The notes under the pieces: generated by a model
Databases searched by the model: none
Told to the model about the DNA's origin: nothing
The model's input: the letters and a program-made list of their open reading frames with translations, nothing else
DNA from: an uncultured Aeromonadaceae bacterium
GTDB taxonomy: Bacteria > Pseudomonadota > Gammaproteobacteria > Enterobacterales > Aeromonadaceae
Direction of reading: 5' to 3'
Assembly: GCA_945957385.1 (NCBI GenBank)
Contig: CAMFKP010000003.1
Coordinates: forward strand, 1-64,000
DNA: 64,000 bases
Shown here: piece by piece, positions 9,911 through 18,975 of the stretch
How the letters are laid out: every line of letters starts with the position of its first letter
Position numbering within the stretch: position 1 is the stretch's first letter
Program-made: the position numbers and the translations under genes

Positions 9911-11191
9911 ATGAGCAAAACACACTTAACTGACCAAAAATTCGCCCAAATGGGCCTTGAACCCCAGGTTCTGGCCGGGCTGGAAGCCAAGGGCTTTCAC
10001 TACTGCACGCCTATTCAGGCATTGTCTCTTCCGGTTCTTCTTGCAGGCAAGGATATCGCTGGCCAGGCCCAGACCGGTACCGGCAAAACAATTGCCTTTC
10101 TGGCTGGTACCTTCAACCATCTGCTGACCCACCCTGATAGCGAAGAGCGCCAGACTAAGCAGCTGCGTGCGCTGATCATGGCACCAACTCGGGAACTGGC
10201 GGTACAGATTTATAATGACGCCGAACCGATGGCGGCGTCGACGGGGCTCAATATCGGCTTGGCCTATGGTGGCGAGGGTTACGATAAGCAATTGGCCGCA
10301 CTGGAAAAGGGTGTGGACGTGCTGATTGGTACCACCGGCCGCATCATCGATTACCTCAAACAGGGGATCATTGATTTATCCCGAATTCAGGTGGTGGTGC
10401 TGGATGAGGCGGATCGGATGTTCGATCTGGGTTTCATCAAAGATATTCGCTTCCTGTTCCGCCGCATGCCTGCCCCAGCAAGACGTCTGAACATGTTGTT
10501 CTCTGCCACCTTGTCCCTGCGCGTTCAAGAATTGGCCTACGAACACATGAGCCAACCAGAACATGTTCAGGTTGAGCCTGAACAGATGACGGGACAGCGT
10601 ATCAAAGAAGAGCTGTTCTATCCGTCCAACGACGACAAGATGCGTCTGTTGCTGACGTTGATAGAAGAGGAGTGGCCGGAGAAGGCCATCGTCTTTGCCA
10701 ATACCAAACATATCTGCGAAGAAGTTCATGCTTGGCTGGAAGGTGATGGACACAGAGTCGGATTGTTGACCGGTGATGTGCCGCAGAAGAAACGGCTGAA
10801 GATTTTGGACGATTTCACCAAGGGGGCGCTGGATATCCTGGTGGCTACTGACGTCGCGGCGCGTGGTTTGCATATTCCAGACGTCACCCATGTCTTCAAT
10901 TATGACCTGCCGGATGATTGTGAAGATTATGTGCACCGCATCGGTCGTACCGGTCGTGCAGGTAAGAGTGGGCACTCCATCAGCTTTGCCTGTGAGGATT
11001 ATGCCTTCAACTTGCCAGCGATTGAGGAGTACATTCGTCACCCCATTCCGGTTAGCAAATACGATCGCGAAGCCTTGCTACAGGATGTAGCCGCGCCGAA
11101 ACGCATTCATCGTCACCGGGCCGGTGTTAACCGTAATATGCGCGACCGTCAGCCGTCTGGCCAACGTCGCCGTGGACCGAAAAAAGCCTGA
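9911..11191 (+). CDS. rhlB: ATP-dependent RNA helicase RhlB
   Basis: DEAD-box helicase, in gammaproteobacteria a component of the RNase E degradosome. The 426 residues begin [18 protein letters not shown], close to the E. coli start, followed by the Q motif ([12 protein letters not shown]), Walker [13 protein letters not shown] box [17 protein letters not shown] motif (LFSATLS) and motif [12 protein letters not shown]. The C-terminus is basic ([10 protein letters not shown]), suited to RNA contact. An in-frame ATG at 9881 lacks family similarity, so 9911 is used. gppA follows after 13 bp. Confidence 0.95.
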   Translation: MSKTHLTDQKFAQMGLEPQVLAGLEAKGFHYCTPIQALSLPVLLAGKDIAGQAQTGTGKTIAFLAGTFNHLLTHPDSEERQTKQLRALIMAPTRELAVQIYNDAEPMAASTGLNIGLAYGGEGYDKQLAALEKGVDVLIGTTGRIIDYLKQGIIDLSRIQVVVLDEADRMFDLGFIKDIRFLFRRMPAPARRLNMLFSATLSLRVQELAYEHMSQPEHVQVEPEQMTGQRIKEELFYPSNDDKMRLLLTLIEEEWPEKAIVFANTKHICEEVHAWLEGDGHRVGLLTGDVPQKKRLKILDDFTKGALDILVATDVAARGLHIPDVTHVFNYDLPDDCEDYVHRIGRTGRAGKSGHSISFACEDYAFNLPAIEEYIRHPIPVSKYDREALLQDVAAPKRIHRHRAGVNRNMRDRQPSGQRRRGPKKA

Positions 11192-11204
11192 CAGGAAGTC
11201 GCTT

Positions 11205-12704
11205 GTGAATCAGTCTCCGCTCTATGCCGCCATTGATTTGGGCTCCAACAGTTTTCACATGCTGGTTGTGCGTGAGGTAGCGGGGGCGATTCGCACCGTG
11301 GCCAAGGTCAAACGCAAGGTTCGCCTGGCAGCCGGTCTGGATGCGGATAATCTCCTCAGTCAGGAGGCGATGGCGCGGGGTTGGGACTGTTTGCGCCTGT
11401 TTGCTGAGCAACTGCAGGATGTGCCGAAGGAGAATACGCGCATCGTCGGCACGGCAACTTTGCGGCTGGCCAGCAATGTAGATGTCTTCCTGACCGAGGC
11501 TGAACGTATTCTGGGTCACCATGTTGAGGTGATCAGCGGTGAGGATGAGGCTAGAACCATCTACCAGGGGGTCTCCTGGACCTCAAGTGGTGAAGGCAAG
11601 CGGCTAGTTATCGATATCGGCGGGGCCAGTACCGAATTAGTGATTGGTGAGCAGAATGATGCCAAGTTGCTCAATAGTCTGCATATGGGATGTGTCACCT
11701 GGCTCAAGCGCTACTTTACGGACGGCCTGCTGAGTGAGGCCAACTTTGCTGCTGCGATTGCCGGAGCCCGCGAAGTTCTGGATGTCGTTCGTGAACAGTA
11801 TGTTGCGCTAGGTTGGAGTACCTGCGTGGGGGCCTCCGGAACCGTGCAGGCGCTACAAGAAATCATGATTGCACAGGGGCGCAGTGAGCGCGTAACCCTC
11901 AGCAAGTTGAACGAGCTCAAAGTGCAAGCCATCCAGTGCGGACGCCTCGATCAGTTAGTGTTGCAAGGCCTGGCTCCCGAACGTTTAACGGTTTTCCCAT
12001 CCGGTCTGGCCATTCTGATTGCCATTTTCGAAGCGTTGCACATCGAGACGATGACGTTGGCGGGAGGGGCTTTACGTGAAGGGCTGATCTACGGCATGGT
12101 CGGCCGCAAAAGGGATTGTGACGCGCGTGAGCGCACTGCAGAAAGTCTAATCACCCGCTATCAGCTGGATCGGGAGCAAGCCGAACGAGTGCGTAATGCG
12201 GCACTGCAGGGCTTCGTGCAGCTGCAGTTACCATGGCACCTCAGTGAACAGTACGGGCGTCCTATGTTACGTTGGGCCGCCATGTTGTATGAGCTGGGGT
12301 TGTGCATCGAGTACAAGAAAGCCCCGCAGCATGCAGCCTATATCATTGATAACATTGATATGCCTGGGTTTACGCAGGCGCAGAAGCAACTGCTTTCTGC
12401 GTTGGTGTTAAACCAGCGCGATGATTTCAAGCTGGACGCACTTGAGCGACAGAATGCGGTATCCATGGCCCAAGCCTGCCGCCTGGCGCGTCTCTTGCGC
12501 ATCGCCATCATTCTTTGCATGCGGCGAACCGAAGGGACTGTTCCCGAGTTCAGGTTGGAGGCTGCTGGTGAAAATGATGATGCCCTGACCATCTGGTTAC
12601 CGGCCGGTTGGCAACAAGTCCACTATTTGCGCGCCTCCGAATTGCAGGATGAGGCTAGAAAGCAAACCTTGATGGGCTGGCCGACACGAGTCGTTGAGTG
12701 GTAA
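11205..12704 (+). CDS. gppA: pppGpp 5'-phosphohydrolase GppA (Ppx/GppA family)
   Basis: Converts pppGpp to ppGpp and belongs to the exopolyphosphatase family with an actin-like ATPase fold. The 499 residues show the phosphate loop AAIDLGSNSFHMLVV, the GTATLRLA segment, the DIGGASTELV motif and an HD-like C-terminal helical half. The GTG at 11205 is chosen because AGGAAG precedes it at 11193-11198 and the protein then aligns with E. coli GppA (494 aa). It follows rhlB closely, the usual rhlB-gppA operon. Confidence 0.93.
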   Translation: MNQSPLYAAIDLGSNSFHMLVVREVAGAIRTVAKVKRKVRLAAGLDADNLLSQEAMARGWDCLRLFAEQLQDVPKENTRIVGTATLRLASNVDVFLTEAERILGHHVEVISGEDEARTIYQGVSWTSSGEGKRLVIDIGGASTELVIGEQNDAKLLNSLHMGCVTWLKRYFTDGLLSEANFAAAIAGAREVLDVVREQYVALGWSTCVGASGTVQALQEIMIAQGRSERVTLSKLNELKVQAIQCGRLDQLVLQGLAPERLTVFPSGLAILIAIFEALHIETMTLAGGALREGLIYGMVGRKRDCDARERTAESLITRYQLDREQAERVRNAALQGFVQLQLPWHLSEQYGRPMLRWAAMLYELGLCIEYKKAPQHAAYIIDNIDMPGFTQAQKQLLSALVLNQRDDFKLDALERQNAVSMAQACRLARLLRIAIILCMRRTEGTVPEFRLEAAGENDDALTIWLPAGWQQVHYLRASELQDEARKQTLMGWPTRVVEW

Positions 12705-12717
12705 TGTTTCTACATGA

Positions 12718-12740
12718 CCCCAGCCGGCAGTAGGTTGGGG
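12718..12740 (+). terminator. Possible gppA terminator hairpin
   Basis: CCCCAGCC and GGTTGGGG can pair (one G-T wobble) around a 7-nt loop, 14 bp past the gppA stop. The following bases are T-rich but do not form a clear U-tract, so termination strength is uncertain. Confidence 0.4.
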
Positions 12741-13242
12741 CGCCACTGTTCTCTCTTCCAGTTGCATTTGTCATATCCGTAGCTACATATCCCTATCTTA
12801 ATGATAATTATGTAATTTTATTTAAATATGGCTTATTCGAGTCCTTTTGTGTTAGCATCCGCTCGTTCTTTGGATTCTATTTGAATCCATTTCTGTCAAA
12901 TATTGTCAGCCTAACCTCCACTCTGGCTGTTCTCCCGCCGCCAAGATGACTCATATGGAACGCGCGGCGCGCCTGCTTCACCCATGCTTTTTATATGGGT
13001 AAATCAATAGCTTATTCGGTTTTTTTACAAAAAAATGCGGAAAATTAACTTCCGCTTTCATTTGTGTTTTGCTAGAGTCCCGCTCGTCTGAACAGTATGT
13101 GATCAATGACGCACTTTCATGGATCCTGTTGGTGCGTTTGCACAATAACATCGCGAGAATCACGATCCGTATGGATCTAAAAACTGTCATCTTTGTCAGG
13201 CATGATCTAGATCAAACAGTTGTTATCGAATTGTAAGTCACT
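12741..13242. other. AT-rich non-coding region upstream of the PEP-CTERM genes
   Basis: About 500 bp without a convincing gene. A short minus-strand frame (12978-13190) has no ribosome site, and its composition fits intergenic DNA. The stretch is clearly richer in A and T than the flanking genes. It also contains a half-site ACAGTTGTT at 13216-13224 that resembles the arms of the inverted repeat at 13243-13261. No RNA gene or strong terminator is seen. Confidence 0.6.
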
Positions 13243-13261
13243 GACAACTCAAGCAGTTGTC
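13243..13261. promoter_or_regulatory. Inverted repeat, candidate activator site
   Basis: GACAACT - 5 nt - AGTTGTC is a perfect 7-bp inverted repeat. It ends about 40 bp upstream of the candidate sigma-54 -24 element, where an enhancer-binding protein could act. A third related half-site lies at 13216-13224. Confidence 0.4.
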
Positions 13262-13299
13262 TGTTGCAGATGACGGTTCGAATGGCGGCTAGAAAAAAT

Positions 13300-13315
13300 C
13301 GGTATGGTATTTGCT
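13300..13315 (+). promoter_or_regulatory. Candidate sigma-54 promoter of the PEP-CTERM genes
   Basis: The sequence CGGTATGGTATTTGCT has GG at 13301-13302 and GC at 13313-13314 with the required 10-bp gap, plus TT before the GC and T after it, close to the TGGCACG-N4-TTGCW consensus. Transcription would start near 13326, about 77 bp before the first PEP-CTERM gene. PEP-CTERM genes in other bacteria are known to be under RpoN with the PrsK/PrsR pair; no such regulator is encoded in this window. Confidence 0.42.
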
Positions 13316-13402
13316 CAACCAGTAACTGACGCGGGATAGCTCAGCAGGTTGTACCCGACAGGAAAGTGGCTCATTTAGGATTCGAATGAGAGGGACCCAA
13401 GG

Positions 13403-13915
13403 ATGAAAGCAAACAACACATTTCTTCGCTCTGTGATGGGATTGCTGCTACTGGCAGTCGGTTCATCGGCTCACGCCACTACCTACACAGTGGCCGATCA
13501 ACATGCATTACTGGCCAAGGCGGATGGTCTTGCCAATCAGCAAGTCTCGTTGAGTTTTAGCGCTCAGGCCCAAAGTAGCCTCTCTTCTGCACTGTTGTTG
13601 CTGGTCCAAGTTAATAACCAGGTTGTCGATTTCAGTGCACTGTCTGGCGGCCAGTTCAACCGGACATATCAACTTGGTGGCCAGCCCATAACGTCACTGC
13701 TGCTTTCGCTGACCTCTTGGGGTGCTGGTTACCTGGTTTCAAACGTCTCAGTTTCCCCGTTTTCTTCTGGCTCGCTGTCAGTGAAAGGTGCTGTTTTTTC
13801 AGTGCCAGAGCCCGGCACGCTGGCGCTCATGGGGATCGGTTTGCTCGGGGTGTCACTGTCGCGGCGCCGTCGCTCCACCCAAAACGCCTTGTTAAACAGT
13901 CAAGCCATGCCTTGA
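13403..13915 (+). CDS. PEP-CTERM sorting-domain protein, 170 aa
   Basis: Secreted protein with a Sec signal peptide (MKANNTFLRSVMGLLLLAVGSSAHA, cleaved near residue 25) and a C-terminal exosortase signal: the VPEPG motif, a hydrophobic helix (TLALMGIGLLGVSLS) and the basic tail RRRRS. The mature middle, about 100 residues, is rich in Ser, Gln, Leu and Gly and is not recognised. GAGGG precedes the ATG. It differs from the four PEP-CTERM proteins that follow: it has PEPG rather than PEPE and lacks their DGSKGQSL motif. Processing by the XrtB encoded at 22.9 kb is expected. Structural role in the matrix or at the surface is inferred. Confidence 0.85.
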   Translation: MKANNTFLRSVMGLLLLAVGSSAHATTYTVADQHALLAKADGLANQQVSLSFSAQAQSSLSSALLLLVQVNNQVVDFSALSGGQFNRTYQLGGQPITSLLLSLTSWGAGYLVSNVSVSPFSSGSLSVKGAVFSVPEPGTLALMGIGLLGVSLSRRRRSTQNALLNSQAMP

Positions 13916-14121
13916 GGCATGGAAAACACGATTTTTCGCGCGCGTTCGTCTTTTTTGTAACGTGGTTGTCGCATCGATGCAGTGGCTCAGCTTGTCTGGG
14001 CCATTGACGCCTGACGCGGCGTGCCGCAGCGGGCTTGGGGAATAATAATAATGCGCCCCGCCAACAAGATGCCCTGCATCTGCAATGGTCCGGTAAGGAC
14101 TGATAAAGAAAGGAGTGTTCC

Positions 14122-14580
14122 ATGAATAAGGTTATTCACAAGTGGATGGCCGCCATTGCTCTGGTCGGCGCCGTTCTCGCGGCACCAGCGCAAGCCGCAA
14201 CTTACAAGGTTGATGGCAGCAAGGGGCAGAGCCTGATCGTGACACTGGGTGCGTGGTCTGGAATCGAACTCGCCATCACAACGATTGGCGACAAGTTCAA
14301 CAAGATTTTCGACGTTGATGATTCCATCACCTACCAGCTGACCTCATCCGGTACCAACTCAACGCTGAAACTGTTCAGTTTCACCGGTGGCACGTTCTCA
14401 TTGTCACCGACCGTCAAGGGTCTGGTGTCTTTGAATGTCACCAAGTCGCTGGGATCGGTGGCTGTAGTGCCTGAGCCGGAAACCTATGCGCTGCTGGCGC
14501 TGGGCCTGGTGGGCCTGGGTGTGGCTCGTCAACGCAAGAAAGCGCGTGAAATCAACGCCTTTCCGGCACTGACGGCATAA
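14122..14580 (+). CDS. PEP-CTERM protein, DGSKGQSL family, copy 1 (152 aa)
   Basis: Signal peptide to about residue 28 (ALVGAVLAAPAQA-A), then TYKVDGSKGQSLIVTL, a roughly 75-residue beta-rich middle and the sorting signal VPEPETYALLALGLVGLGVA with basic tail RQRKKA. AAGGAG lies a few bases before the ATG. It is the first of four tandem paralogues that share the KGQSL(L/I)VTL start and the PEPETYALLALGL end but differ in the middle. No enzyme motif is seen; a structural or matrix role is inferred from the sorting signal and from the adjacent polysaccharide locus. Confidence 0.85.
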   Translation: MNKVIHKWMAAIALVGAVLAAPAQAATYKVDGSKGQSLIVTLGAWSGIELAITTIGDKFNKIFDVDDSITYQLTSSGTNSTLKLFSFTGGTFSLSPTVKGLVSLNVTKSLGSVAVVPEPETYALLALGLVGLGVARQRKKAREINAFPALTA

Positions 14581-14594
14581 GCGGAGGCGCTAGG

Positions 14595-15080
14595 ATGAAA
14601 TCATTATTTCGTCTGCTCGTGGCATCCATGTTGCTGTCGACCCTGTTTACCGGCCATGCCAACGCAGCTGTGACCAGCGTGGTATTGAAGAGTAATCAGA
14701 GCCTGACGGTTACGCTGGGCAAGCTCTCTTCTGTGTTGTTGAGCGTCAAGGTGATTGATGGGGCGTTTAACCAGATTTTCACCAAGACCGCTTCTGTCGG
14801 CTCCTTGCTGGCGAACTGGCCGGGTAGCAAGACCACCTCAGGAGCGCTGTTCACGCTGTTCAAGAGCGGCTCGTTCACCCTGACGCCGACTATCGGCAGC
14901 AAGGCGACGGTGACTCTGCTGGGTTTAACAGGCACGTACACCACCAAGCTGACGACGCTGTCTCCAGTTCCAGAGCCCGAGACCTATGCGCTGCTGGCGA
15001 TGGGCCTGCTGGGTCTGGGTGTCGCCAGCCGTCGTAAGTTAGGGCAGCTGGCACAGCCGACTGCACTGGCCACGGCCTAA
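14595..15080 (+). CDS. PEP-CTERM protein, DGSKGQSL family, copy 2 (161 aa)
   Basis: Signal peptide ending HANA near residue 24, then VVLKSNQSLTVTL, the divergent form of the shared N-terminal motif. The middle is rich in Thr, Ser and Leu (SFTLTPTIGSKATVTL). The sorting signal is VPEPETYALLAMGLLGLG with tail RRKLGQ. It begins 14 bp after copy 1 with a GGAGG-type ribosome site, so the genes form an operon. It is the most diverged of the four paralogues at its start. Confidence 0.84.
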   Translation: MKSLFRLLVASMLLSTLFTGHANAAVTSVVLKSNQSLTVTLGKLSSVLLSVKVIDGAFNQIFTKTASVGSLLANWPGSKTTSGALFTLFKSGSFTLTPTIGSKATVTLLGLTGTYTTKLTTLSPVPEPETYALLAMGLLGLGVASRRKLGQLAQPTALATA

Positions 15081-15635
15081 GACAAGGAACGTCATCATGA
15101 AACTGATCAAACAACTGGTACTGGTTACCGCCCTGTTCTCCGCCGCTGCACTGGGCTCAGCACATGCTGCGACCGTGACTGTGGATGGTAGCAAGGGGCA
15201 GAGCCTGCTGGTCACTCTTTCGTCCAGCTTCAAGAACAGCGTGTTGAGTTTCACGGGCACCCTGTTGTCTGGCGCGTTTGGCGACTGGGAAATTGCGACT
15301 GACTCACTCGGCAAAACGTTAGTGAAGACCAATGCGGCCAAAGGCACCCTGTCGGTGCAGTTGAAGCAAAGCGGGACGGCGGAAGGGCTCTTTACTTTCA
15401 CACCTGCCAGCGGCTCTGTGGTGAAGTTTGATAACTTCAGCTCGACCAAGGGCAGCAGCAGCTTCCAGGTTGCCGTTGTGCCTGAACCGGAAACCTACGC
15501 GCTGCTGGCGCTGGGTCTGCTGGGTCTGGGTGTCGCCAATCGCCGCAAGGTCGGGCAGAAGGCACAGCCGACTGCACTGGCTGCGGCCTAAGACAAGGAG
15601 CGTCATCATGAAATTGATGAAACAACTGGTACTGG
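15051..15635 (+). repeat. Near-identical 74-bp direct repeat from gene duplication
   Basis: Bases 15051-15124 and 15562-15635, offset by 511 bp, are almost identical. Each copy holds the end of one PEP-CTERM gene, the short spacer with AAGGA, and the first codons of the next gene. The repeat marks a recent tandem duplication of a whole unit and could allow copy-number change by recombination. Confidence 0.75.
15097..15591 (+). CDS. PEP-CTERM protein, DGSKGQSL family, copy 3 (164 aa)
   Basis: Signal peptide MKLIKQLVLVTALFSAAALG-SAHA, cleaved near residue 24, then TVTVDGSKGQSLLVTL, a middle segment with FTFTPASGSVVKF and the sorting signal VPEPETYALLALGLLGLG with tail RRKVGQ. AAGGA lies before the ATG. 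N-terminus and tail are nearly identical to copy 4, while the middles differ, consistent with duplication followed by divergence of the exposed part. Confidence 0.85.
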   Translation: MKLIKQLVLVTALFSAAALGSAHAATVTVDGSKGQSLLVTLSSSFKNSVLSFTGTLLSGAFGDWEIATDSLGKTLVKTNAAKGTLSVQLKQSGTAEGLFTFTPASGSVVKFDNFSSTKGSSSFQVAVVPEPETYALLALGLLGLGVANRRKVGQKAQPTALAAA

Positions 15636-16054
15636 GCGTTGCCCTGTTGTCCGCTGCGGCCTTGGGTTCGGCGCAAGCCGCAACCGTGACCGTAGATGGC
15701 AGTAAGGGACAAAGCCTGTTGGTGACCCTGTTGCCAAACAGCTTCACGCAATTTGTGGTGCAGTTGAGCGGTAACACGGCTTACAGCCTGTTCCAGTCCG
15801 CCGGTGTCTTTGGTGGTGCGTTGAAGATGGCCAGTAACCTGGTCTCGGTGACGTTATCAACTGAAGCTGCGGGTGGCACGTTCAAGCTGACTCCAGCGAC
15901 GGGCCTGACGGTCCTGGGTACGCCACTGACAGTCGGTGCCACGATTGCGGCTGTGCCGGAGCCGGAAACCTATGCGCTGTTGGCGCTGGGCGTCACCGGG
16001 CTGGTGTTGTCACGTCGTCGCAAGTCGGCGAATGTACTGGCTACTGCAGCCTGA
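15608..16054 (+). CDS. PEP-CTERM protein, DGSKGQSL family, copy 4 (148 aa)
   Basis: The start is the ATG at 15608, preceded by AAGGAG and aligned with the start of copy 3; the frame stays open upstream within copy 3 but that part has no meaning. Signal peptide to about residue 24 (SAQA-A), then TVTVDGSKGQSLLVTLLP, a Gly/Thr/Leu-rich middle and the sorting signal VPEPETYALLALGVTGLVLS with tail RRRKSA. It is the last gene of the PEP-CTERM operon; the next gene begins 187 bp later. Confidence 0.85.
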   Translation: MKLMKQLVLGVALLSAAALGSAQAATVTVDGSKGQSLLVTLLPNSFTQFVVQLSGNTAYSLFQSAGVFGGALKMASNLVSVTLSTEAAGGTFKLTPATGLTVLGTPLTVGATIAAVPEPETYALLALGVTGLVLSRRRKSANVLATAA

Positions 16055-16146
16055 GAGCAGAACTAACGCTTTCTAATCAAGTGTGTGCAAAAACGGGAAT
16101 AGCAACAGCCGGTCATCTGAGCTGACGTTATTCCGCAGTTTTTGCC

Positions 16147-16168
16147 CAGCAGATCTGCGGGTCTGCTG
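16147..16168 (+). terminator. Hairpin between PEP-CTERM operon and epsL
   Basis: CAGCAGA and TCTGCTG pair perfectly around an 8-nt loop. Just upstream, AAAAACGGGAATA (from 16089) and TATTCCGCAGTTTTT (ending 16143) can form a larger imperfect hairpin ending in a T-run. One or both could attenuate readthrough from the PEP-CTERM genes into the Eps operon. A promoter for epsL should lie in this 187-bp gap but none is clear. Confidence 0.4.
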
Positions 16169-16241
16169 CGCAAAGACTGTAGACGGCAAAATGTTAGAGG
16201 GTGGCCTGCGGGCCGAGACTGACAAGGATGTTTGGTGAGTC

Positions 16242-17432
16242 ATGACAACAACAAGCGCTAGTCTGCAGACGGCACATGGCCGCTGGGTGTCTGCCGTGCT
16301 GGCGCTGACGGTGGTCGCCGCGCCGGTACAGGCCCGCTTTGATCCGGCCGATCGCTTTCAGCTCAGTGCCAGTATTGACGAGCAGTATGACAACAATCTG
16401 TTTCGTCTGGCCGCGGATCAGCCCAGCACCGGGTTTGCCCGCAGCGACTGGCTGACGACGCCGCAGCTGCAGGCCCAGTATCAAAACACGTTCTCGCGCC
16501 AGCAGTTGCGGTTGGATGCCGCGGCCTACGCCCCCCGTTTTGCCAATAACAGCCAGCTGAATTATCAAGGCTATAACGGCGAGGCCGTGTGGAGCGGGCG
16601 CGTCGGTGACTTGTGGCATCCCGGTGCCCAGTATCGCCGCAGCCGGACCCTGGCGTCGTTTGCCGATGTGCCGCTCGGCGTCAAGGACATGATTGACGAG
16701 GATGCGACGGGTGCCAGTCTGCTGTTTGGCGGCGAGCGCAAGGCGCGACTCGGGCTCGAGGGGCGCTGGGGCAACAAGCATCACGATACGCGTCGTTACC
16801 TGGATCTGCAGGATCGGCTCTGGGCAGCGACCCTGGGTTGGCGGACGACGCGGGGCAGCGATCTGGGGCTACGTCATGAGCGGCGGACGATCCGCTATGA
16901 CGAACAGGCATTTTTAGGGCTTGACCGTGATTACCAGCAGCAGCGCACCACGCTGCAGCTGAACTGGCCGGTGAGCGACAAGCTGGTGTGGAAGGCCCAT
17001 GCCGGCTATCTGCAGTGGGATTTTGATGCTGATGCGCCAGGGCGCTACGCCAGCATTGGTGGCAGTGATCTGAACTGGCAGCTGAGTGACAAATTGGCGC
17101 TGACGGCCAGCGCGCAGCGCGATGCCGATGAGCCCGGTGACAACCTGCAGATCAGTATGAGTAATCGCTATCGCCTGGTGGCCGACTGGGCCTGGAGCGA
17201 CAAGGTAACGACCGAACTGAGTTGGCAGCAACAGCGCAAACACTATGGTGTGCTGGTCTCCCAACTCGCTCGCAAGGATGAGACAGACAGTGTGCGCGCC
17301 CAGTGTAACTGGTCGCCGTGGAGTGCGCTGACCGCCTCGCTCTATTGGCAGGGTGAGCGGCGGGATTCTTCCGCCCAAGGCGAGTCGTACCGGGATCAAC
17401 TGACCGGCGCCACGCTCGAACTCAGGTATTGA
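16242..17432 (+). CDS. epsL: XrtB-associated polysaccharide outer-membrane protein EpsL
   Basis: Predicted outer-membrane beta-barrel of exosortase-B exopolysaccharide loci. The 396-residue product has a signal peptide ending near VQA (about residue 30), then RFDPADRFQLSASIDEQYDNNLFRL-type barrel sequence with alternating aromatic strands, and ends in ELRY, an aromatic C-terminal residue fit for BAM recognition. It opens the Eps operon. Family function is likely export or surface retention of the polymer, but the biochemical role is not proven. The gene overlaps the extended frame of the next gene by only a few bases. Confidence 0.8.
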   Translation: MTTTSASLQTAHGRWVSAVLALTVVAAPVQARFDPADRFQLSASIDEQYDNNLFRLAADQPSTGFARSDWLTTPQLQAQYQNTFSRQQLRLDAAAYAPRFANNSQLNYQGYNGEAVWSGRVGDLWHPGAQYRRSRTLASFADVPLGVKDMIDEDATGASLLFGGERKARLGLEGRWGNKHHDTRRYLDLQDRLWAATLGWRTTRGSDLGLRHERRTIRYDEQAFLGLDRDYQQQRTTLQLNWPVSDKLVWKAHAGYLQWDFDADAPGRYASIGGSDLNWQLSDKLALTASAQRDADEPGDNLQISMSNRYRLVADWAWSDKVTTELSWQQQRKHYGVLVSQLARKDETDSVRAQCNWSPWSALTASLYWQGERRDSSAQGESYRDQLTGATLELRY

Positions 17433-17452
17433 TGTCGACAAGGATGGTAACG

Positions 17453-18943
17453 ATGACCGATAACGTGCTGTATGCGCGGCAACCGATGGCGGCGGCAAGT
17501 GATGTCCATGCGGTGAGCCACCACGAGTTGCCGGCGCCGACGATGGCCACGCGCCTCAGCGAACTGGAGAAGATCCTGCCGCTGACGACGCTGTTCAAGT
17601 CGTTTCTCGATCCAGTGCTGGTGGTGCTGACCCTCTACCTGCTGCACCCCTGGTTTGATGTCGCCTTCTCCGGTTTTGAAGTGTTGCTGGCCGTGCTGGC
17701 GTTTTTGCTGACCATCGTCTTCATGGACGGCACCTTCCTGTTTATGCCTGGCGGCTTGCGCAGCTGGCATGAACTGGGGCGTTTTCTTGGGGGGTGGGGG
17801 CTGATCTGCAGCGCCATCCTGCTCACCGGCTATGTCAGCGGTCTGGCGGCCTACTTCTACCCACCCTATATCCTCAGCTGGTTTGCACTGGCCCCCTGCA
17901 CCCTGCTGGGGAGCCACCTGCTGGTCCGCTTGCTGCTGGTGCGTTCGATCCGTCGCAAGGGCAAACGCAAGGTGGCGATCGTCGGTGCCAATGCCGCCGG
18001 CCAGGCGCTGAAGAAACGCATTCTGGATAACCCGTATCTGAATCTGGAGTTTGTCGGCTTCTTTGACGATCGCGAGTTGAGCCGTCTCGATGGTATCGAG
18101 GCCAGCGAACTGCTGTGCGGCCTGCCCGAGATGCCGGCCTATCTGGCCGAACATGGCATCCACAAGGTCTATATCTCGTTGCCGATGTCCTCACAGCCGC
18201 GGGTCATGCGCCTGCTGGATGAACTGCAAGACAGCACCAGCTCTATCTACTTTGTGCCGGACTTCTTCATCTTCGATCTGATTCAGGCCCACGTCGATCA
18301 TGTGGCTGGCATCCCGGTGGTCTGCATCTGCGAGTCGCCGTTCCGCGGCTTGAAGGCGGTGATCAAGCGGATGTCGGATGTGGTCTTCGCCAGCCTGATC
18401 CTGGCGCTGATCTGGCCGGTGATGCTGGTGACCGCGCTGGCGGTGCGCTTGACCTCGAAAGGTCCGGCCCTGTTCAAGCAACGTCGCTATGGCGCCGATG
18501 GCGAGAGCATCCTGGTCTACAAGTTCCGTTCGATGACGGTCATGGAAGATGGCGCCGTGGTTACCCAGGCCAAGAAGAACGATCAACGCCTGACGCCCAT
18601 CGGCGGCTTCCTGCGCAAGAGTTCGCTCGACGAACTGCCGCAACTGTTCAACGTGCTGGAGGGCAAGATGAGCCTGGTTGGCCCGCGTCCCCATGCCAAC
18701 GCCCACAACGAGTATTACCGCAAGCTGATCAAGGGCTACATGATTCGTCACAAGGTGCGGCCGGGGATCACCGGCTGGGCCCAGGTCAATGGGTGTCGTG
18801 GTGAGACAGATACGGTGGAGCAGATGGCCCAACGTATCCGTTATGACCTCGACTACCTGCGCCATTGGTCGCTGTTCATGGATATCAAGATCATTTTCAT
18901 GACGGTTTTCAAGGTGTTGCGCCGTGACGGCAACGCCTACTAA
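17453..18943 (+). CDS. Undecaprenyl-phosphate sugar phosphotransferase (WcaJ/EpsB type)
   Basis: Polyprenyl-phosphate hexose-1-phosphate transferase that starts repeat-unit assembly on undecaprenyl phosphate. The 496-residue protein has about four N-terminal membrane helices (residues 50-165), a CoA-binding-like central domain ([14 protein letters not shown], near 178-191), a fifth membrane segment near 310-330, and the catalytic C-terminal domain with [30 protein letters not shown] and the MSLVGPRP motif, ending [13 protein letters not shown]. The start at 17453 has AAGGA eight bases upstream. Sugar specificity (probably glucose) cannot be read from sequence alone. Confidence 0.9.
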   Translation: MTDNVLYARQPMAAASDVHAVSHHELPAPTMATRLSELEKILPLTTLFKSFLDPVLVVLTLYLLHPWFDVAFSGFEVLLAVLAFLLTIVFMDGTFLFMPGGLRSWHELGRFLGGWGLICSAILLTGYVSGLAAYFYPPYILSWFALAPCTLLGSHLLVRLLLVRSIRRKGKRKVAIVGANAAGQALKKRILDNPYLNLEFVGFFDDRELSRLDGIEASELLCGLPEMPAYLAEHGIHKVYISLPMSSQPRVMRLLDELQDSTSSIYFVPDFFIFDLIQAHVDHVAGIPVVCICESPFRGLKAVIKRMSDVVFASLILALIWPVMLVTALAVRLTSKGPALFKQRRYGADGESILVYKFRSMTVMEDGAVVTQAKKNDQRLTPIGGFLRKSSLDELPQLFNVLEGKMSLVGPRPHANAHNEYYRKLIKGYMIRHKVRPGITGWAQVNGCRGETDTVEQMAQRIRYDLDYLRHWSLFMDIKIIFMTVFKVLRRDGNAY

Positions 18944-18975
18944 CAGCTGCAGACAACGACAAGCGAGAAGCCAAG

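Noticed and set aside
13331-13398. Leader of the first PEP-CTERM gene looks tRNA-like (GCGGGATAGCTCAG and GGATTCGAAT).
   Set aside because: The D-stem and acceptor stem have no matching 3' strands, so no cloverleaf can form.
13326-13402. GEMM-type c-di-GMP riboswitch in the PEP-CTERM leader.
   Set aside because: The conserved GGCAAACC and GACGCAAAGCC core elements are absent.
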